From: CALNYS01 sp942490855
Lineage (GTDB): Bacteria > Planctomycetota > Phycisphaerae > Phycisphaerales > UBA1924
Assembly: GCA_942490855.1 (NCBI GenBank)
Contig: CALNYS010000004.1
Location: 1,456,541 to 1,520,540 of the forward strand
Direction: 5' to 3'
DNA: 64,000 nucleotides
Shown here: positions 49,428 through 57,186 of the stretch, piece after piece
How the letters are laid out: the number at the start of each line of letters is the position of its first letter
How positions within the stretch are numbered: the first letter of the stretch is position 1
Notes under the pieces: generated by a model
Databases searched by the model: none
Told to the model about the DNA's origin: nothing
The model's input: the letters and a program-made list of their open reading frames with translations, nothing else
Position numbers and translations under genes: made by a program

Positions 49428-50329
49428 CTGGTGTTCTCCTCGCTCGCGCCTTCACACGGCGCAGACTCGTTCAGAAAGCGGTCGATCTCGCCCGGGCGCA
49501 TCTCGTATCGGTGATCCGTGCTCGCCCGTTCAGCGACCTTCCGAGTCCATCCGACGACTGTCTCACGTATCTGTTCGCCGATCGACGCCTCGGGTTTCGC
49601 AAAACCCGGCTGCCAATCGGACAAGCCAAGCAGGTCGTGCATCACCAGAATCTGACCGTGGCACGCCTGCCCCGCCCCGATCCCGATCACAGGAACGCTC
49701 GTCCGCTCCACAATCTTCCGCGTCACCGCCTCGGGGATCGCTTCAACGAGCAGCATCGTCGCACCCGCCTGCTCGCACGCGACGGCGTCCGCCACCACAC
49801 GCTCCGCGGCCGCGGCCGTCCGCCCGCTCGACGCGTACCCGCCCGTCAGCGCCGCCCGCTGCGGGAGCGACCCCACGTGCGCGCACACCGGGACCCCCGC
49901 GCGGTTCAGCTTCTCGATCAACCCGGCCTGTGAGGCGTCCACTTCCAACTTGACGATGTCGGCGAGCCCTTCCGTCATGAACCGACCCGCATTCCGCACG
50001 CCCTCAGCGTCATCCGCCTGATAACTCATAAAGGGCATGTCGCCCATCACCACGCACCCCGGCGCCCCGCGCTTCACCGCGGCCGTGATCCGGACCGCGA
50101 AGTCCAGCGGCATGTGGATCGTCCCGGGCAGCCCCAGCGCCATCTCCGCCGCCGTATCGCCCGCCAGCAGCACGTGCACGCCGCCGGCCGCGAGCCACCG
50201 GGCCATCGAATAGTCGTAGCACGTCAGGCACGCGAACGGTCGGTTCTCGTCCGCCATAGCGCGAAGCGTTTTGAGGGTGTGACGCTCCCCCGGCGACGGG
50301 GGCTCGGCCGTTCTAGAAGGACCACTCAT
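49424..50329 (-). CDS. panB: 3-methyl-2-oxobutanoate hydroxymethyltransferase
   Basis: PanB is the first committed enzyme of pantothenate synthesis, adding a hydroxymethyl group from methylene-THF to alpha-ketoisovalerate. The 301-residue protein shows FACLTCYDYSMARWLAAGGV, LAGDTAAEMALGLPGTIHMP (metal-binding Asp), MGDMPFMSYQ, VKLEVDASQ, VCAHVGSLPQ, the catalytic Glu in MLLVEAIPEAV and GIGAGQACHGQILVMHDLLG. The ATG at 50329 sits inside a perfect inverted repeat, with AGAAGG directly before it. An internal start at Met (MADENRPF) would lose the first helix. Downstream it overlaps htrA. Confidence 0.92.
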   Translation of the reverse strand: MSGPSRTAEPPSPGERHTLKTLRAMADENRPFACLTCYDYSMARWLAAGGVHVLLAGDTAAEMALGLPGTIHMPLDFAVRITAAVKRGAPGCVVMGDMPFMSYQADDAEGVRNAGRFMTEGLADIVKLEVDASQAGLIEKLNRAGVPVCAHVGSLPQRAALTGGYASSGRTAAAAERVVADAVACEQAGATMLLVEAIPEAVTRKIVERTSVPVIGIGAGQACHGQILVMHDLLGLSDWQPGFAKPEASIGEQIRETVVGWTRKVAERASTDHRYEMRPGEIDRFLNESAPCEGASEENTR

Positions 50330-50337
50330 CCTTCTAG
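50313..50337. promoter_or_regulatory. Perfect 9-bp inverted repeat around the panB start codon
   Basis: CTAGAAGGA (50313-50321) and TCCTTCTAG (50329-50337) flank a 7-base loop. In the minus-strand mRNA, the hairpin contains both the AGAAGG ribosome site and the ATG, so folding would hide the panB start. It could equally be a DNA operator. Confidence 0.5.
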
Positions 50338-50375
50338 TGTACGCGCCCAGAGCCCGGGACCACGCCAGAGCGTTA

Positions 50376-50798
50376 TCAGCCGTCCGGGAGGCGGTTGAGC
50401 ACCACACGCCGCACCCGCGCCGCGCAGCGGGCCGGGCTCGCCTTCACCTCGAAGTCCCACAGGCGGATCACCCGCCACCCCATCCCCGCCAGCTCCGCGT
50501 TCACGCGGGCGTCCCGAGCTTTATTTCGCTCGATCTTCTTCACCCAGTACGCCCGGTTCGTCGCCGGCACCCGGCACTTCTCCGGGTGCCCGTGCCAGAA
50601 CGCCCCGTCGACGTACACCGCCACCCGCGCGCGCCGGAACACCACGTCCGGCTTCCCGGGAAGATCGCCCGCGTGCAGGCGGTAGCGCAGCCCCCGCCGG
50701 TGCAGCTCCCGGCGAAGGGCCAGCTCGCACGACGTGTCCGTCGAGCGCACGCGGCGCATCGTCTCGGAGCGTTGGGCCGGGGTGCGATCGTCGCCCAC
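50376..50798 (-). CDS. vsr: Very-short-patch mismatch endonuclease (Vsr family)
   Basis: The 140-residue protein has the Vsr layout: MRRVRSTDTSCELALRRELH near the N-terminus, RYRLHAGDLPGKPDVVF with the catalytic Asp, VAVYVDGAFWHGHPEKC with the active-site His pair, NRAYWVKKIERNKARD and GWRVIRLWDFEV. Vsr nicks T:G mismatches that arise when methylated cytosine deaminates, and is normally beside a Dcm-type cytosine methylase. None is present here, so it is either a lone repair gene or a relic of a restriction-modification unit. Codon use fits the neighbours. Confidence 0.9.
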   Translation of the reverse strand: MGDDRTPAQRSETMRRVRSTDTSCELALRRELHRRGLRYRLHAGDLPGKPDVVFRRARVAVYVDGAFWHGHPEKCRVPATNRAYWVKKIERNKARDARVNAELAGMGWRVIRLWDFEVKASPARCAARVRRVVLNRLPDG

Positions 50799-50822
50799 GT
50801 GTCTCGCCTCGTCGTGCTCGGG

Positions 50823-52496
50823 TTACACCGCGGCCGCGGCGACGGCTTCCGTCCGAGCCTCCGCCTCGCCCCGCCGCCACAGGTCGTGCGCCGCGAACGC
50901 GTCCCGCTCGCCGGGGAAGTCCCCGCGCTCGTGACACCCGCGGGATTCCTCACGCCACTGCGCCGAGCGCACCACGCACGCGCCAACGAGGAGCATGTTC
51001 TGCGTCTCCCAGCCGCGCCGGTCGTCGAACACCTTGTCGAGCGTGTACCGGGCCCAGAAATCGATCATCTCGCACACGTCGCCGAGCTCCTCGCCCGTGC
51101 GCACCAGCCCGACGTGACGCCACATCACCGAGCGCAGGCTCGTCCGCACGTCCTCGACGTCCAGCTCACCCCGCGCCGGCAGCGGGATCTGCGAGTTGAT
51201 CCCCACAGGAGCCGAGCGCGGCGCGACGCCCCACGCGTTCCCGGGCGCCCGCATCTCCTCGCACGTGCGCCCCGCGGCCTCGCCCGTCGCCAGCGCCTCG
51301 AGCAGCGAGTTGCTCGCCAGACGGTTCGCCCCGTGCAGCCCCGTCGCTGCGGCCTCGCCGGCCGCGTACAGCCCGGGGATGTTCGTCCGCCCCACCTCGT
51401 CCGTGCGCACCCCGCCGATCATGTAGTGCGCGGCCGGCCGCACGGGGATCAGGTCCCGCGACGCGTCGAGCTCGAACCCCGCGAGGCGCTCGGCGATCTG
51501 CGGGAACCGCGCCGCGAACCCGTCCACGCCCCGCGCGTCGAGGAACACGCTCGTGTCGCCGCTCTGCCTGAGGCAGCGGGCGATGGCCTTGCTCACCACG
51601 TCCCGCGGCGCCAGGTCGCCCAGCTCGTGGACGCCCTCCATGATCCGCGCCCCCGAGCGGTCCACGAGCGTCGCCCCCTCGCCGCGGACCGCTTCTGAAA
51701 TCAGCGTGCGCGACGCGCCGGCGATGTACAGCGTCGTCGGGTGGAACTGCATGAACGCCATGTCCGCGAGGTCGGCCCCGGCGCGGTACGCCATCGCCAG
51801 ACCGTCGCCGGCGCTCCCCGGGGGGTTGGTCGTCTCGCGCCACAGCTCACCGCAGCCTCCCGAGGCGACGATGGTCGCCCGCGCCCAGATCATCTGGAGC
51901 CCGTAGCGGGGGTGGTGGGTGATCGCCCCCATGCACGCGCTGCCGTCGTCGCCCGGCGCTGTGAGGAGATCGAGCGCGAAGCAGTCGCCGAACACGCGGA
52001 CGGCGCGCGCCGAACGGGCCTTCTGCCAGAGCGTGCGCTGGATCTCGCGCCCGGTGGCGTCGCCGTCGGCCCGGGCGATGCGGGCCGCGGAGTGCCCGCC
52101 CTCTCGCGCCAGCTGCAGCGTGCCCGTCTCGTCGCGGTCGAACCGGCAGCCCCACCCGAGCAGCTCGCGCACCCGCTCCGGGCCCGCGGCGATGATCCGT
52201 CGCACGACCTCTTCGTCGCACAGCCCGGCGCCGGCCTGCAGCGTGTCGCGGATGTGCGCCTCGACGGTGTCCTCGCCGGTGATGGCGCCCGCGATCCCGC
52301 CCTGGGCCCACGCGCTCGCGCTCGTCCCGTCGGCGGACTTGGCGAGGACGATCACGTCCCCGTGCGCCGACGCCTCGATCCCCGCGCGCAGACCCGCCGC
52401 CCCGCTCCCGATCACCAGCGTGTCGGTGAAGATCTGAGGCAGCAGCAGCCCGCGGAACGGGATCAGATACCGGCGTTGGGAAAAGAGCTCGTGCAT
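50823..52496 (-). CDS. nadB: L-aspartate oxidase
   Basis: NadB oxidises L-aspartate to iminoaspartate, the first step of de novo NAD synthesis. The 557-residue flavoprotein has the FAD loop VIGSGAAGLRAGIEA (residues 28-42), SASAWAQGGIAGA, the substrate segment REGGHSAARIARADGDATG, a C-terminal GLYAAGEAAATGLHGANRLA flavin motif with the NSLLEAL helix, and a helical tail. There is no signal of inactivation. The N-terminus is about 15 residues longer than usual. The neighbouring thioesterase gene is divergent across 51 bases. Confidence 0.93.
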   Translation of the reverse strand: MHELFSQRRYLIPFRGLLLPQIFTDTLVIGSGAAGLRAGIEASAHGDVIVLAKSADGTSASAWAQGGIAGAITGEDTVEAHIRDTLQAGAGLCDEEVVRRIIAAGPERVRELLGWGCRFDRDETGTLQLAREGGHSAARIARADGDATGREIQRTLWQKARSARAVRVFGDCFALDLLTAPGDDGSACMGAITHHPRYGLQMIWARATIVASGGCGELWRETTNPPGSAGDGLAMAYRAGADLADMAFMQFHPTTLYIAGASRTLISEAVRGEGATLVDRSGARIMEGVHELGDLAPRDVVSKAIARCLRQSGDTSVFLDARGVDGFAARFPQIAERLAGFELDASRDLIPVRPAAHYMIGGVRTDEVGRTNIPGLYAAGEAAATGLHGANRLASNSLLEALATGEAAGRTCEEMRAPGNAWGVAPRSAPVGINSQIPLPARGELDVEDVRTSLRSVMWRHVGLVRTGEELGDVCEMIDFWARYTLDKVFDDRRGWETQNMLLVGACVVRSAQWREESRGCHERGDFPGERDAFAAHDLWRRGEAEARTEAVAAAAV

Positions 52497-52547
52497 CGCG
52501 TGAGTCTAGCGGACGCCCCGTGCGCGAGCGGGGTAGCATCACCCCAG

Positions 52548-52952
52548 ATGCCCACCACAACACCCGAAAACCTCGCCCTCCGCGTCGTCGCCATGCCCCG
52601 CGACACCAACCCCTACGGCGCCATCTTCGGAGGCGTCATCCTCAGCTACATCGACCAGGCCGGCTTCGTCGAGGCCCGACGCCACGGCGCCCACCGCTGG
52701 GTCACCGCCGCCGTCGACCGCGTCGAGTTCCACGCCCCCGTCCACGTGGGCGACATCATCAGCCTGTACACCGAGACCGTGCGCACCGGGCGCTCCTCCG
52801 TCACCGTCGAGGTGTGCGTCAAGGCCGCTCGCTACCTCACGAGCGACACCGTCAGCGTGACCAGCGCGACCATGACCCTCGTCGCCGTCAACGCCGCCGG
52901 GAAGTCGATCCCGTTCAACTCCCCGCCGTCGGTGGGAGACGCGACGCGATGA
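52548..52952 (+). CDS. Acyl-CoA thioesterase (YciA/ACOT hotdog family)
   Basis: The 134-residue hotdog-fold protein shows MPRDTNPYGAIFGGVILSYI (the NxxGxIFGG motif with the catalytic Asn/Asp region), AAVDRVEFHAPVHVGDI and LVAVNAAGKSIPF. YciA-type enzymes hydrolyse a range of acyl-CoAs and keep the CoA pool balanced. It starts at ATG 52548, and its stop overlaps the purN start (ATGA), so it leads a plus-strand operon with purN and the PDZ metallopeptidase. Confidence 0.9.
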   Translation: MPTTTPENLALRVVAMPRDTNPYGAIFGGVILSYIDQAGFVEARRHGAHRWVTAAVDRVEFHAPVHVGDIISLYTETVRTGRSSVTVEVCVKAARYLTSDTVSVTSATMTLVAVNAAGKSIPFNSPPSVGDATR

Positions 52953-53536
52953 CCGCCGCGCACGAGCCCAGCCCGCGCCTCGCCGTCTTCCTCTCCGGCT
53001 CCGGGCGCACGATGGTGAACCTCGCCGAGCGCATCGAAGCCGGCGAGCTGCCCGCGACCATCGCGCTCGTCGTCGCGTCGCGCGAGTGCCAGGGCGTCGA
53101 TCGCGCGCACGAGCGCGGGTTCCCCGTCCACGTCATCCCCGGCGCGCCCGATTCCGACCAGCTCGCCCACCTGCTGCGCGAGCACGCGATCGACTGGGTC
53201 GTCCTCGCCGGCTACACCGTTCTCCTGCCCATCCCCCAGGGCTTCGACGGGCGCGTGGTCAACATCCACCCGGCGCTCCTGCCCAAGTTCGGCGGCCCCG
53301 GCATGTTCGGCATGAACGTCCACCGCGCCGTCGTCGAGGCGGGTGAGAGCGAGTCCGGCTGCACCGTCCACCTCTGCGACGCGCAGTACGACACCGGCCC
53401 GGTCCTGCTGCAGCTGAAGTGCCCGGTCGAGAAGGGCGACACGCCCGAGGACCTCGCGTCGCGTGTCTTTGCCCTCGAGCTCGAGGCGTACCCCGAGGCC
53501 CTGCGCGTGCTGCTCGAGGGGACGAACGCCCCGTGA
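52949..53536 (+). CDS. purN: Phosphoribosylglycinamide formyltransferase
   Basis: PurN transfers a formyl group from 10-formyl-THF to GAR in purine synthesis. The 195-residue protein has the phosphate loop FLSGSGRTMVNLAERI, VVASRECQGVDRAHERG, the VVLAGYTVLL strand, the catalytic Asn and His in VVNIHPALLPKF, and the catalytic Asp in the final YDTGPVLLQ block (CTVHLCDAQYDTGP). The ATG overlaps the thioesterase stop and its own stop overlaps the next start (GTGA). Confidence 0.93.
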   Translation: MTAAHEPSPRLAVFLSGSGRTMVNLAERIEAGELPATIALVVASRECQGVDRAHERGFPVHVIPGAPDSDQLAHLLREHAIDWVVLAGYTVLLPIPQGFDGRVVNIHPALLPKFGGPGMFGMNVHRAVVEAGESESGCTVHLCDAQYDTGPVLLQLKCPVEKGDTPEDLASRVFALELEAYPEALRVLLEGTNAP

Positions 53537-54906
53537 GGGCGCTCGCGCTGGCGGCGCTGTGGCTCGCGACGATCGCGGGCGCTTCTCCTGAGGCCGACCG
53601 CGCCCGCGAGCTGATCGCGTCGGGTGATCTCGTCGCGGCGCGCGCGCACATCGACGCCGAGCTCGACGGGGGCTCGACCTCCAACCGCCTGCTCTACGAA
53701 CTGGCCCGCCTCGAGGCGATCGAGGGCGACGGCGCGCGGGCCGGGGCGACGCTGGTCGCGGCTGTCGCCGCGGGGTTCACCGATTTCTACGCGCTCTCGC
53801 GCGACGCGGCGCTGGGCGGCACGCGTGAGGGGCGAACGATCCTCGACGGGCGTGCCGCGCTCCTTGAAGACCGCGGGCACGCGGATTTCGAGGGCGTCAG
53901 GCGTGCGTTCCCCAAGGGCTACCGCTTCGTGCGCGTCGAGGCGCTGCGTCTTCAGTTCGCGAGCGCGTTCGATGAAGCCATCACCGGCGAGGTCATCGAC
54001 GAGGCGATCGCGCTGCGCGACTGGGTCCATACGAACCTCTGGGACGCGCCCGACGACCCCGCGCTCGACCCGTGGGTGACGGTTTTGCTGCCGACGCCCG
54101 AGGACTTCGTGCGCCTCGTCGGCGCGAGCGGGGTGGGGGGGTACTACGACCCGGAGACGCGCCGCCTCGTGTCGGCCGACCTCGGCCCCAGCTACCGCCA
54201 CGAGCTGATGCACGTCTTCCATTTCCGCCGCCTCGAACGCCTCGGTCAGCGCCGCCCCCACTGGTTCACGGAAGGGCTTGCCGCGCTGCACGAGGACCTC
54301 GACCCGGCGCGCTCGGGCTTTGCGCCGGTGGGTTCGTGGCGGACGGACATCGCCAAACGCCGGCTCGCCGCGGGGCGCCTGCGCGCGTGGGAGGACCTCT
54401 TCACGCAGGACCACGAGCGGTTCGTCGGGCACCGCCCGCGGGCGCAGTACGCGCAGTCGCGGGCGATCGCGATGTATCTCCACGACCGCGGGCTGCTGCG
54501 CGAAGTGTGCGCCGCCTTCGCGCGCACGGCGGGGGACGACCCGCTGGGGTTCGCGGCGGTCGCGGCCGCGGCCGGCGGCGACGCGAAGCAGGCCGAGCTC
54601 GCGTTCCGGGGCTGGCTCGCGACGCTGGACACGGGCGAGCCCGACGTGGTGGCAGAGACGGGGCGGCTGGGGCTCATACTCAAGGCGGGGCGGGGCGACG
54701 GGCCGGAGATCGAGCGGACGGAGTCGCGGTCGCCGGCCTCCGCGGCCCGCCTGCGCCGCCGGGACGTGATCCGGTCGGTGGACGGGCGCCCGGTCCGGAC
54801 GGTGTCGGAGTTCCTGCGGGCGGTCGCGCCCCCGGGGCGTCACGAGGTCCGGGTGCTCCGCGGGCGGGCGACGCCGACCCTCACGATCGAGACGCCGCCC
54901 GATTGA
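53533..54906 (+). CDS. Exported gluzincin-type metallopeptidase with PDZ domain
   Basis: The 457-residue protein starts at GTG 53533 inside the purN stop. It has a short signal peptide (ALALAALWLATIAGA), a helical repeat region, and at about 175-360 a zinc peptidase domain of the peptidase-MA-like sort: SYRHELMHVFH with His223, Glu224 and His227, then the third ligand Glu247 in HWFTEGLAALHE. A PDZ domain closes the protein (about 365-455: SPASAARLRRRDVIRSVDGR). It is likely periplasmic; the substrate is unknown. G-rich codon use begins abruptly at this gene compared with purN. Confidence 0.82.
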   Translation: MRALALAALWLATIAGASPEADRARELIASGDLVAARAHIDAELDGGSTSNRLLYELARLEAIEGDGARAGATLVAAVAAGFTDFYALSRDAALGGTREGRTILDGRAALLEDRGHADFEGVRRAFPKGYRFVRVEALRLQFASAFDEAITGEVIDEAIALRDWVHTNLWDAPDDPALDPWVTVLLPTPEDFVRLVGASGVGGYYDPETRRLVSADLGPSYRHELMHVFHFRRLERLGQRRPHWFTEGLAALHEDLDPARSGFAPVGSWRTDIAKRRLAAGRLRAWEDLFTQDHERFVGHRPRAQYAQSRAIAMYLHDRGLLREVCAAFARTAGDDPLGFAAVAAAAGGDAKQAELAFRGWLATLDTGEPDVVAETGRLGLILKAGRGDGPEIERTESRSPASAARLRRRDVIRSVDGRPVRTVSEFLRAVAPPGRHEVRVLRGRATPTLTIETPPD

Positions 54907-54931
54907 TGCCCGCGCGGGGGACGCGTAGAGT
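54903..54931 (+). promoter_or_regulatory. Promoter of the DUF502 gene
   Basis: TTGATG (54903-54908) and TAGAGT (54926-54931) are separated by 17 bases. The -35 overlaps the stop codon of the upstream peptidase gene. The leader would be about 80 bases. Confidence 0.5.
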
Positions 54932-55017
54932 CGCAAGCCGCGGGCCGGTTCCCGGAAGAACCCAGACGGCGCGAGCGCCACCGCGAGCGACCCCGCGATC
55001 AAGGACGAGCCCCTCCC

Positions 55018-55941
55018 ATGCCCTCACGCGACAAGCCCCGCAGTTTTTGGGCGGATTTCCGCCTCTTTTTCTTCCGGGGGCTGGGCGTCCTGCTGCCCTC
55101 GGTCCTGACGCTGTGGATCCTGATCTACGCCGGGCTGTTCGTGCAGCGGTCGGTCGCCGAGCCGATCAACTCCGGCGTGCGCCAGGTGGTGATCTACACG
55201 CTCCCGCTCGTCGCGGACGACGAGCACCTGCCCGAGTGGTTCCGGGTGTCGGACGGTCAGCTGGCGCGTCTGAAGACGGAACGCCTGCGCGAGGCCCGCC
55301 CGGTGGTGCCCGACGCGCAGCTGCGCGAGGCGGCGCGGGCGCGGAACCTCAAGGAATGGTGGGACGAGCGCTGGTACCTGCGGATCGTGGGCCTGATCAT
55401 CGCGATCGTGCTGATCTACCTGTCCGGGCGCCTGCTGGGCGGCCTGATCGGGAAGCGGATCTACTCGCGTCTCGAGTCCGCGTTCCAGCGGTTGCCGGTG
55501 GTCGCGCAGATCTACCCCCACGTGAAGCAGGTGGTGGAGGTCTTCTTCGGGGGCAACGAGGGCGGGGAGCGGATCAGGTTTAACCGGGTGGTGCTGGTGG
55601 AGTATCCCCGGCGCGGCATCTGGACGGTGGGGCTGCTCACGGGCGAGTCGATGCGGGAGATCGAGAAGAACATGGAGACCGAGGGCGTCACGGTCTTTAT
55701 CCCGTCGAGCCCGACCCCGTTTACGGGGTACACCATCACGGTGCCCCGGGAGGAGGCGATCGACCTCCCGATCACGATCGACGAGGCGCTGCGGTTTGTG
55801 GTGTCGGGCGGCGTGCTCGTCCCGCCCCACCAGCTCCCGGAGTACGTCACACGCCCGGGCGAGGTCCGCGAGGGCCCGCTCCCGCCCCGCCCGAAGAAGG
55901 GGCCCGGGAAGGCCGGCGACGACAACGCCCCCCGCGCCTGA
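55018..55941 (+). CDS. DUF502-family inner-membrane protein
   Basis: The 307-residue protein has two membrane helices, about 19-45 (FRGLGVLLPSVLTLWILIYA) and about 122-150 (YLRIVGLIIAIVLIYLSGRLL), and then the conserved DUF502 body: RLPVVAQIYPHVKQVVEVFF, VVLVEYPRRGIWTVGLLTG, VTVFIPSSPTPFTGYTI and PITIDEALRFVVSGGV. The family is widespread and of undetermined function, with proposed ties to envelope or transport. The loop between the helices is longer than usual (about 80 residues). The C-terminus is a basic, Pro-rich tail. Confidence 0.88.
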   Translation: MPSRDKPRSFWADFRLFFFRGLGVLLPSVLTLWILIYAGLFVQRSVAEPINSGVRQVVIYTLPLVADDEHLPEWFRVSDGQLARLKTERLREARPVVPDAQLREAARARNLKEWWDERWYLRIVGLIIAIVLIYLSGRLLGGLIGKRIYSRLESAFQRLPVVAQIYPHVKQVVEVFFGGNEGGERIRFNRVVLVEYPRRGIWTVGLLTGESMREIEKNMETEGVTVFIPSSPTPFTGYTITVPREEAIDLPITIDEALRFVVSGGVLVPPHQLPEYVTRPGEVREGPLPPRPKKGPGKAGDDNAPRA

Positions 55942-55942
55942 C

Positions 55943-55971
55943 TTGGCAGGGGCGTCCGCGTCGTGCATGAT
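55943..55971 (+). promoter_or_regulatory. Promoter of the hpf-ptsN-ptsH cluster
   Basis: TTGGCA (55943-55948), a 17-base spacer and CATGAT (55966-55971) lie directly after the DUF502 stop. The leader is about 70 bases. Confidence 0.5.
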
Positions 55972-56048
55972 GGTCGGTCCGCCGCCGCGGGGGACCGCGA
56001 GCGGCGGGGACGGACTCCTGTGACCGCCAACGAACGGACCCCTGCGCC

Positions 56049-56342
56049 ATGCGAATCGAAGTGACGGGACGGCGTCTCGAACTGACCGACGCGATCAACG
56101 AGCACGTTGAGAAGAAGGCTGAGAAGATCCTCAAGCACTTCGACGGCGTGCTCGAGATCGAGATCGTTCTCGATCAGGAGACGCCCACAGAGTTTTCTGC
56201 GGAAACCATCGTCCACGTCGTCAAGCACGACCCGCTCATCGGGCGCGCCACGGGCACGGACGTGTACACCGCGATCGATCAAAGCGTGGACAAGGCGGCC
56301 AGACAGGTGCAAGAGCACAAGGAGCGTCTGCGTGATCACTGA
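56049..56342 (+). CDS. hpf: Ribosome hibernation promoting factor (short form)
   Basis: The 97-residue protein reads MRIEVTGRRLELTDAINEHV and EKKAEKILKHFDGVLEIEIV, with the beta-alpha-beta fold of HPF/RaiA, and ends in YTAIDQSVDKAARQVQEHKE. It binds the decoding region of idle 30S subunits in stationary phase. It is the short form without the C-terminal dimerisation domain of long HPF, so it would need a partner such as RMF, which I do not see here. As in many proteobacteria, it lies directly before ptsN. Confidence 0.92.
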   Translation: MRIEVTGRRLELTDAINEHVEKKAEKILKHFDGVLEIEIVLDQETPTEFSAETIVHVVKHDPLIGRATGTDVYTAIDQSVDKAARQVQEHKERLRDH

Positions 56343-56366
56343 CCACCGCCGCATGGGAGCCCGCCT

Positions 56367-56843
56367 GTGAAGCTCTGCGATATTGTCGAAAAGCAAGCCA
56401 TCGTCCCGTCGCTCGCGTCTACGAAGCGTGACGAGGTGGTTGTCGAGCTCGTCGAGGCGTTGATCAAGGCGGGCGCGGCTCCCGAGTCCGACCGCGACGC
56501 GCTGGTGAAGAAGGTGCTCGAGCGCGAGAAGCGCGGCTCGACCGGGTTCGGTCGCGGCGTCGCGGTCCCGCACGTCAAGGCGGCGGGCGCCGGCGGCATC
56601 CACGCGGCCGTCGGGCTGAGCAAGACGGGCATCGACTTCGACGCGCTCGACAAGCAGCCGGTCTACACCGTCTTCCTCCTCTTGAGCCCCGCGGAGAAGC
56701 CCGAGGACCACCTGCGGGCGATGGAGATCGTCTTCAAGAACCTCTCGCAGGAGCGGTTCCGCAGCTTCCTTGAGCAGGCGACCACGGTCGACGACGTCTG
56801 GACGCTTCTTGACGAGGCGGACAACGATCTGGTCAGCGGCTGA
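56367..56843 (+). CDS. ptsN: PTS IIA-like nitrogen-regulatory protein
   Basis: The 158-residue IIA(Ntr)-type protein has the phospho-His69 in GFGRGVAVPHVK and the strands LSKTGIDFDALDKQPVYTVF and LLLSPAEKPEDHLRAME. It takes phosphate from HPr and, in proteobacteria, regulates potassium transport and other targets rather than moving sugar. The GTG start at 56367 has GGGAGC upstream. It is followed by an HPr gene 56 bases later, so the two form a short phosphotransfer chain. Enzyme I is not in the window. Confidence 0.9.
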   Translation: MKLCDIVEKQAIVPSLASTKRDEVVVELVEALIKAGAAPESDRDALVKKVLEREKRGSTGFGRGVAVPHVKAAGAGGIHAAVGLSKTGIDFDALDKQPVYTVFLLLSPAEKPEDHLRAMEIVFKNLSQERFRSFLEQATTVDDVWTLLDEADNDLVSG

Positions 56844-56899
56844 ACATCCCCCTCGTTTTCCCTGTCCTTCCCCTGCTTTCCCGCAAAGGACCCCGTGCG

Positions 56900-57181
56900 G
56901 TGTCGCAACGCGCTGAAACAACCGTGACGATCCGGAACCGGCTGGGGCTGCACGCCCGCCCGGCGATGGCGTTCGTTGAAGCCGCGGGCGCCTTCGCGTC
57001 CAAGGTCAACGTGCGCCGGACCGACGGGGACGAGGTCGTGGACGGGAAATCCATCATGCACATGATGATGCTCGCCGCGACCAAGGGGACCGAGCTGTGC
57101 ATCAGCGCCGAGGGCGCCGACGCGGAGACCGCGGTCGAGTCGCTGCGTTCGCTGGTGGACTCGAACTTCGGCGAGGACTGA
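56900..57181 (+). CDS. ptsH: Phosphocarrier protein HPr
   Basis: The 93-residue protein carries the phospho-His18 in NRLGLHARPAMAF and a Ser51 in DGKSIMHMMML at the place of the regulatory Ser46 of Gram-positive HPr, so phosphorylation by an HPr kinase is possible. Length and fold are standard. It starts at GTG 56900. With ptsN it makes a nitrogen-type PTS with no sugar permease nearby. It converges with murA (5 bases between stops). Confidence 0.93.
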   Translation: MSQRAETTVTIRNRLGLHARPAMAFVEAAGAFASKVNVRRTDGDEVVDGKSIMHMMMLAATKGTELCISAEGADAETAVESLRSLVDSNFGED

Positions 57182-57186
57182 GCGGG

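Noticed and set aside
50376..50798. vsr as evidence of a mobile restriction-modification island
   Set aside because: No methylase, restriction enzyme, integrase or composition change surrounds it.
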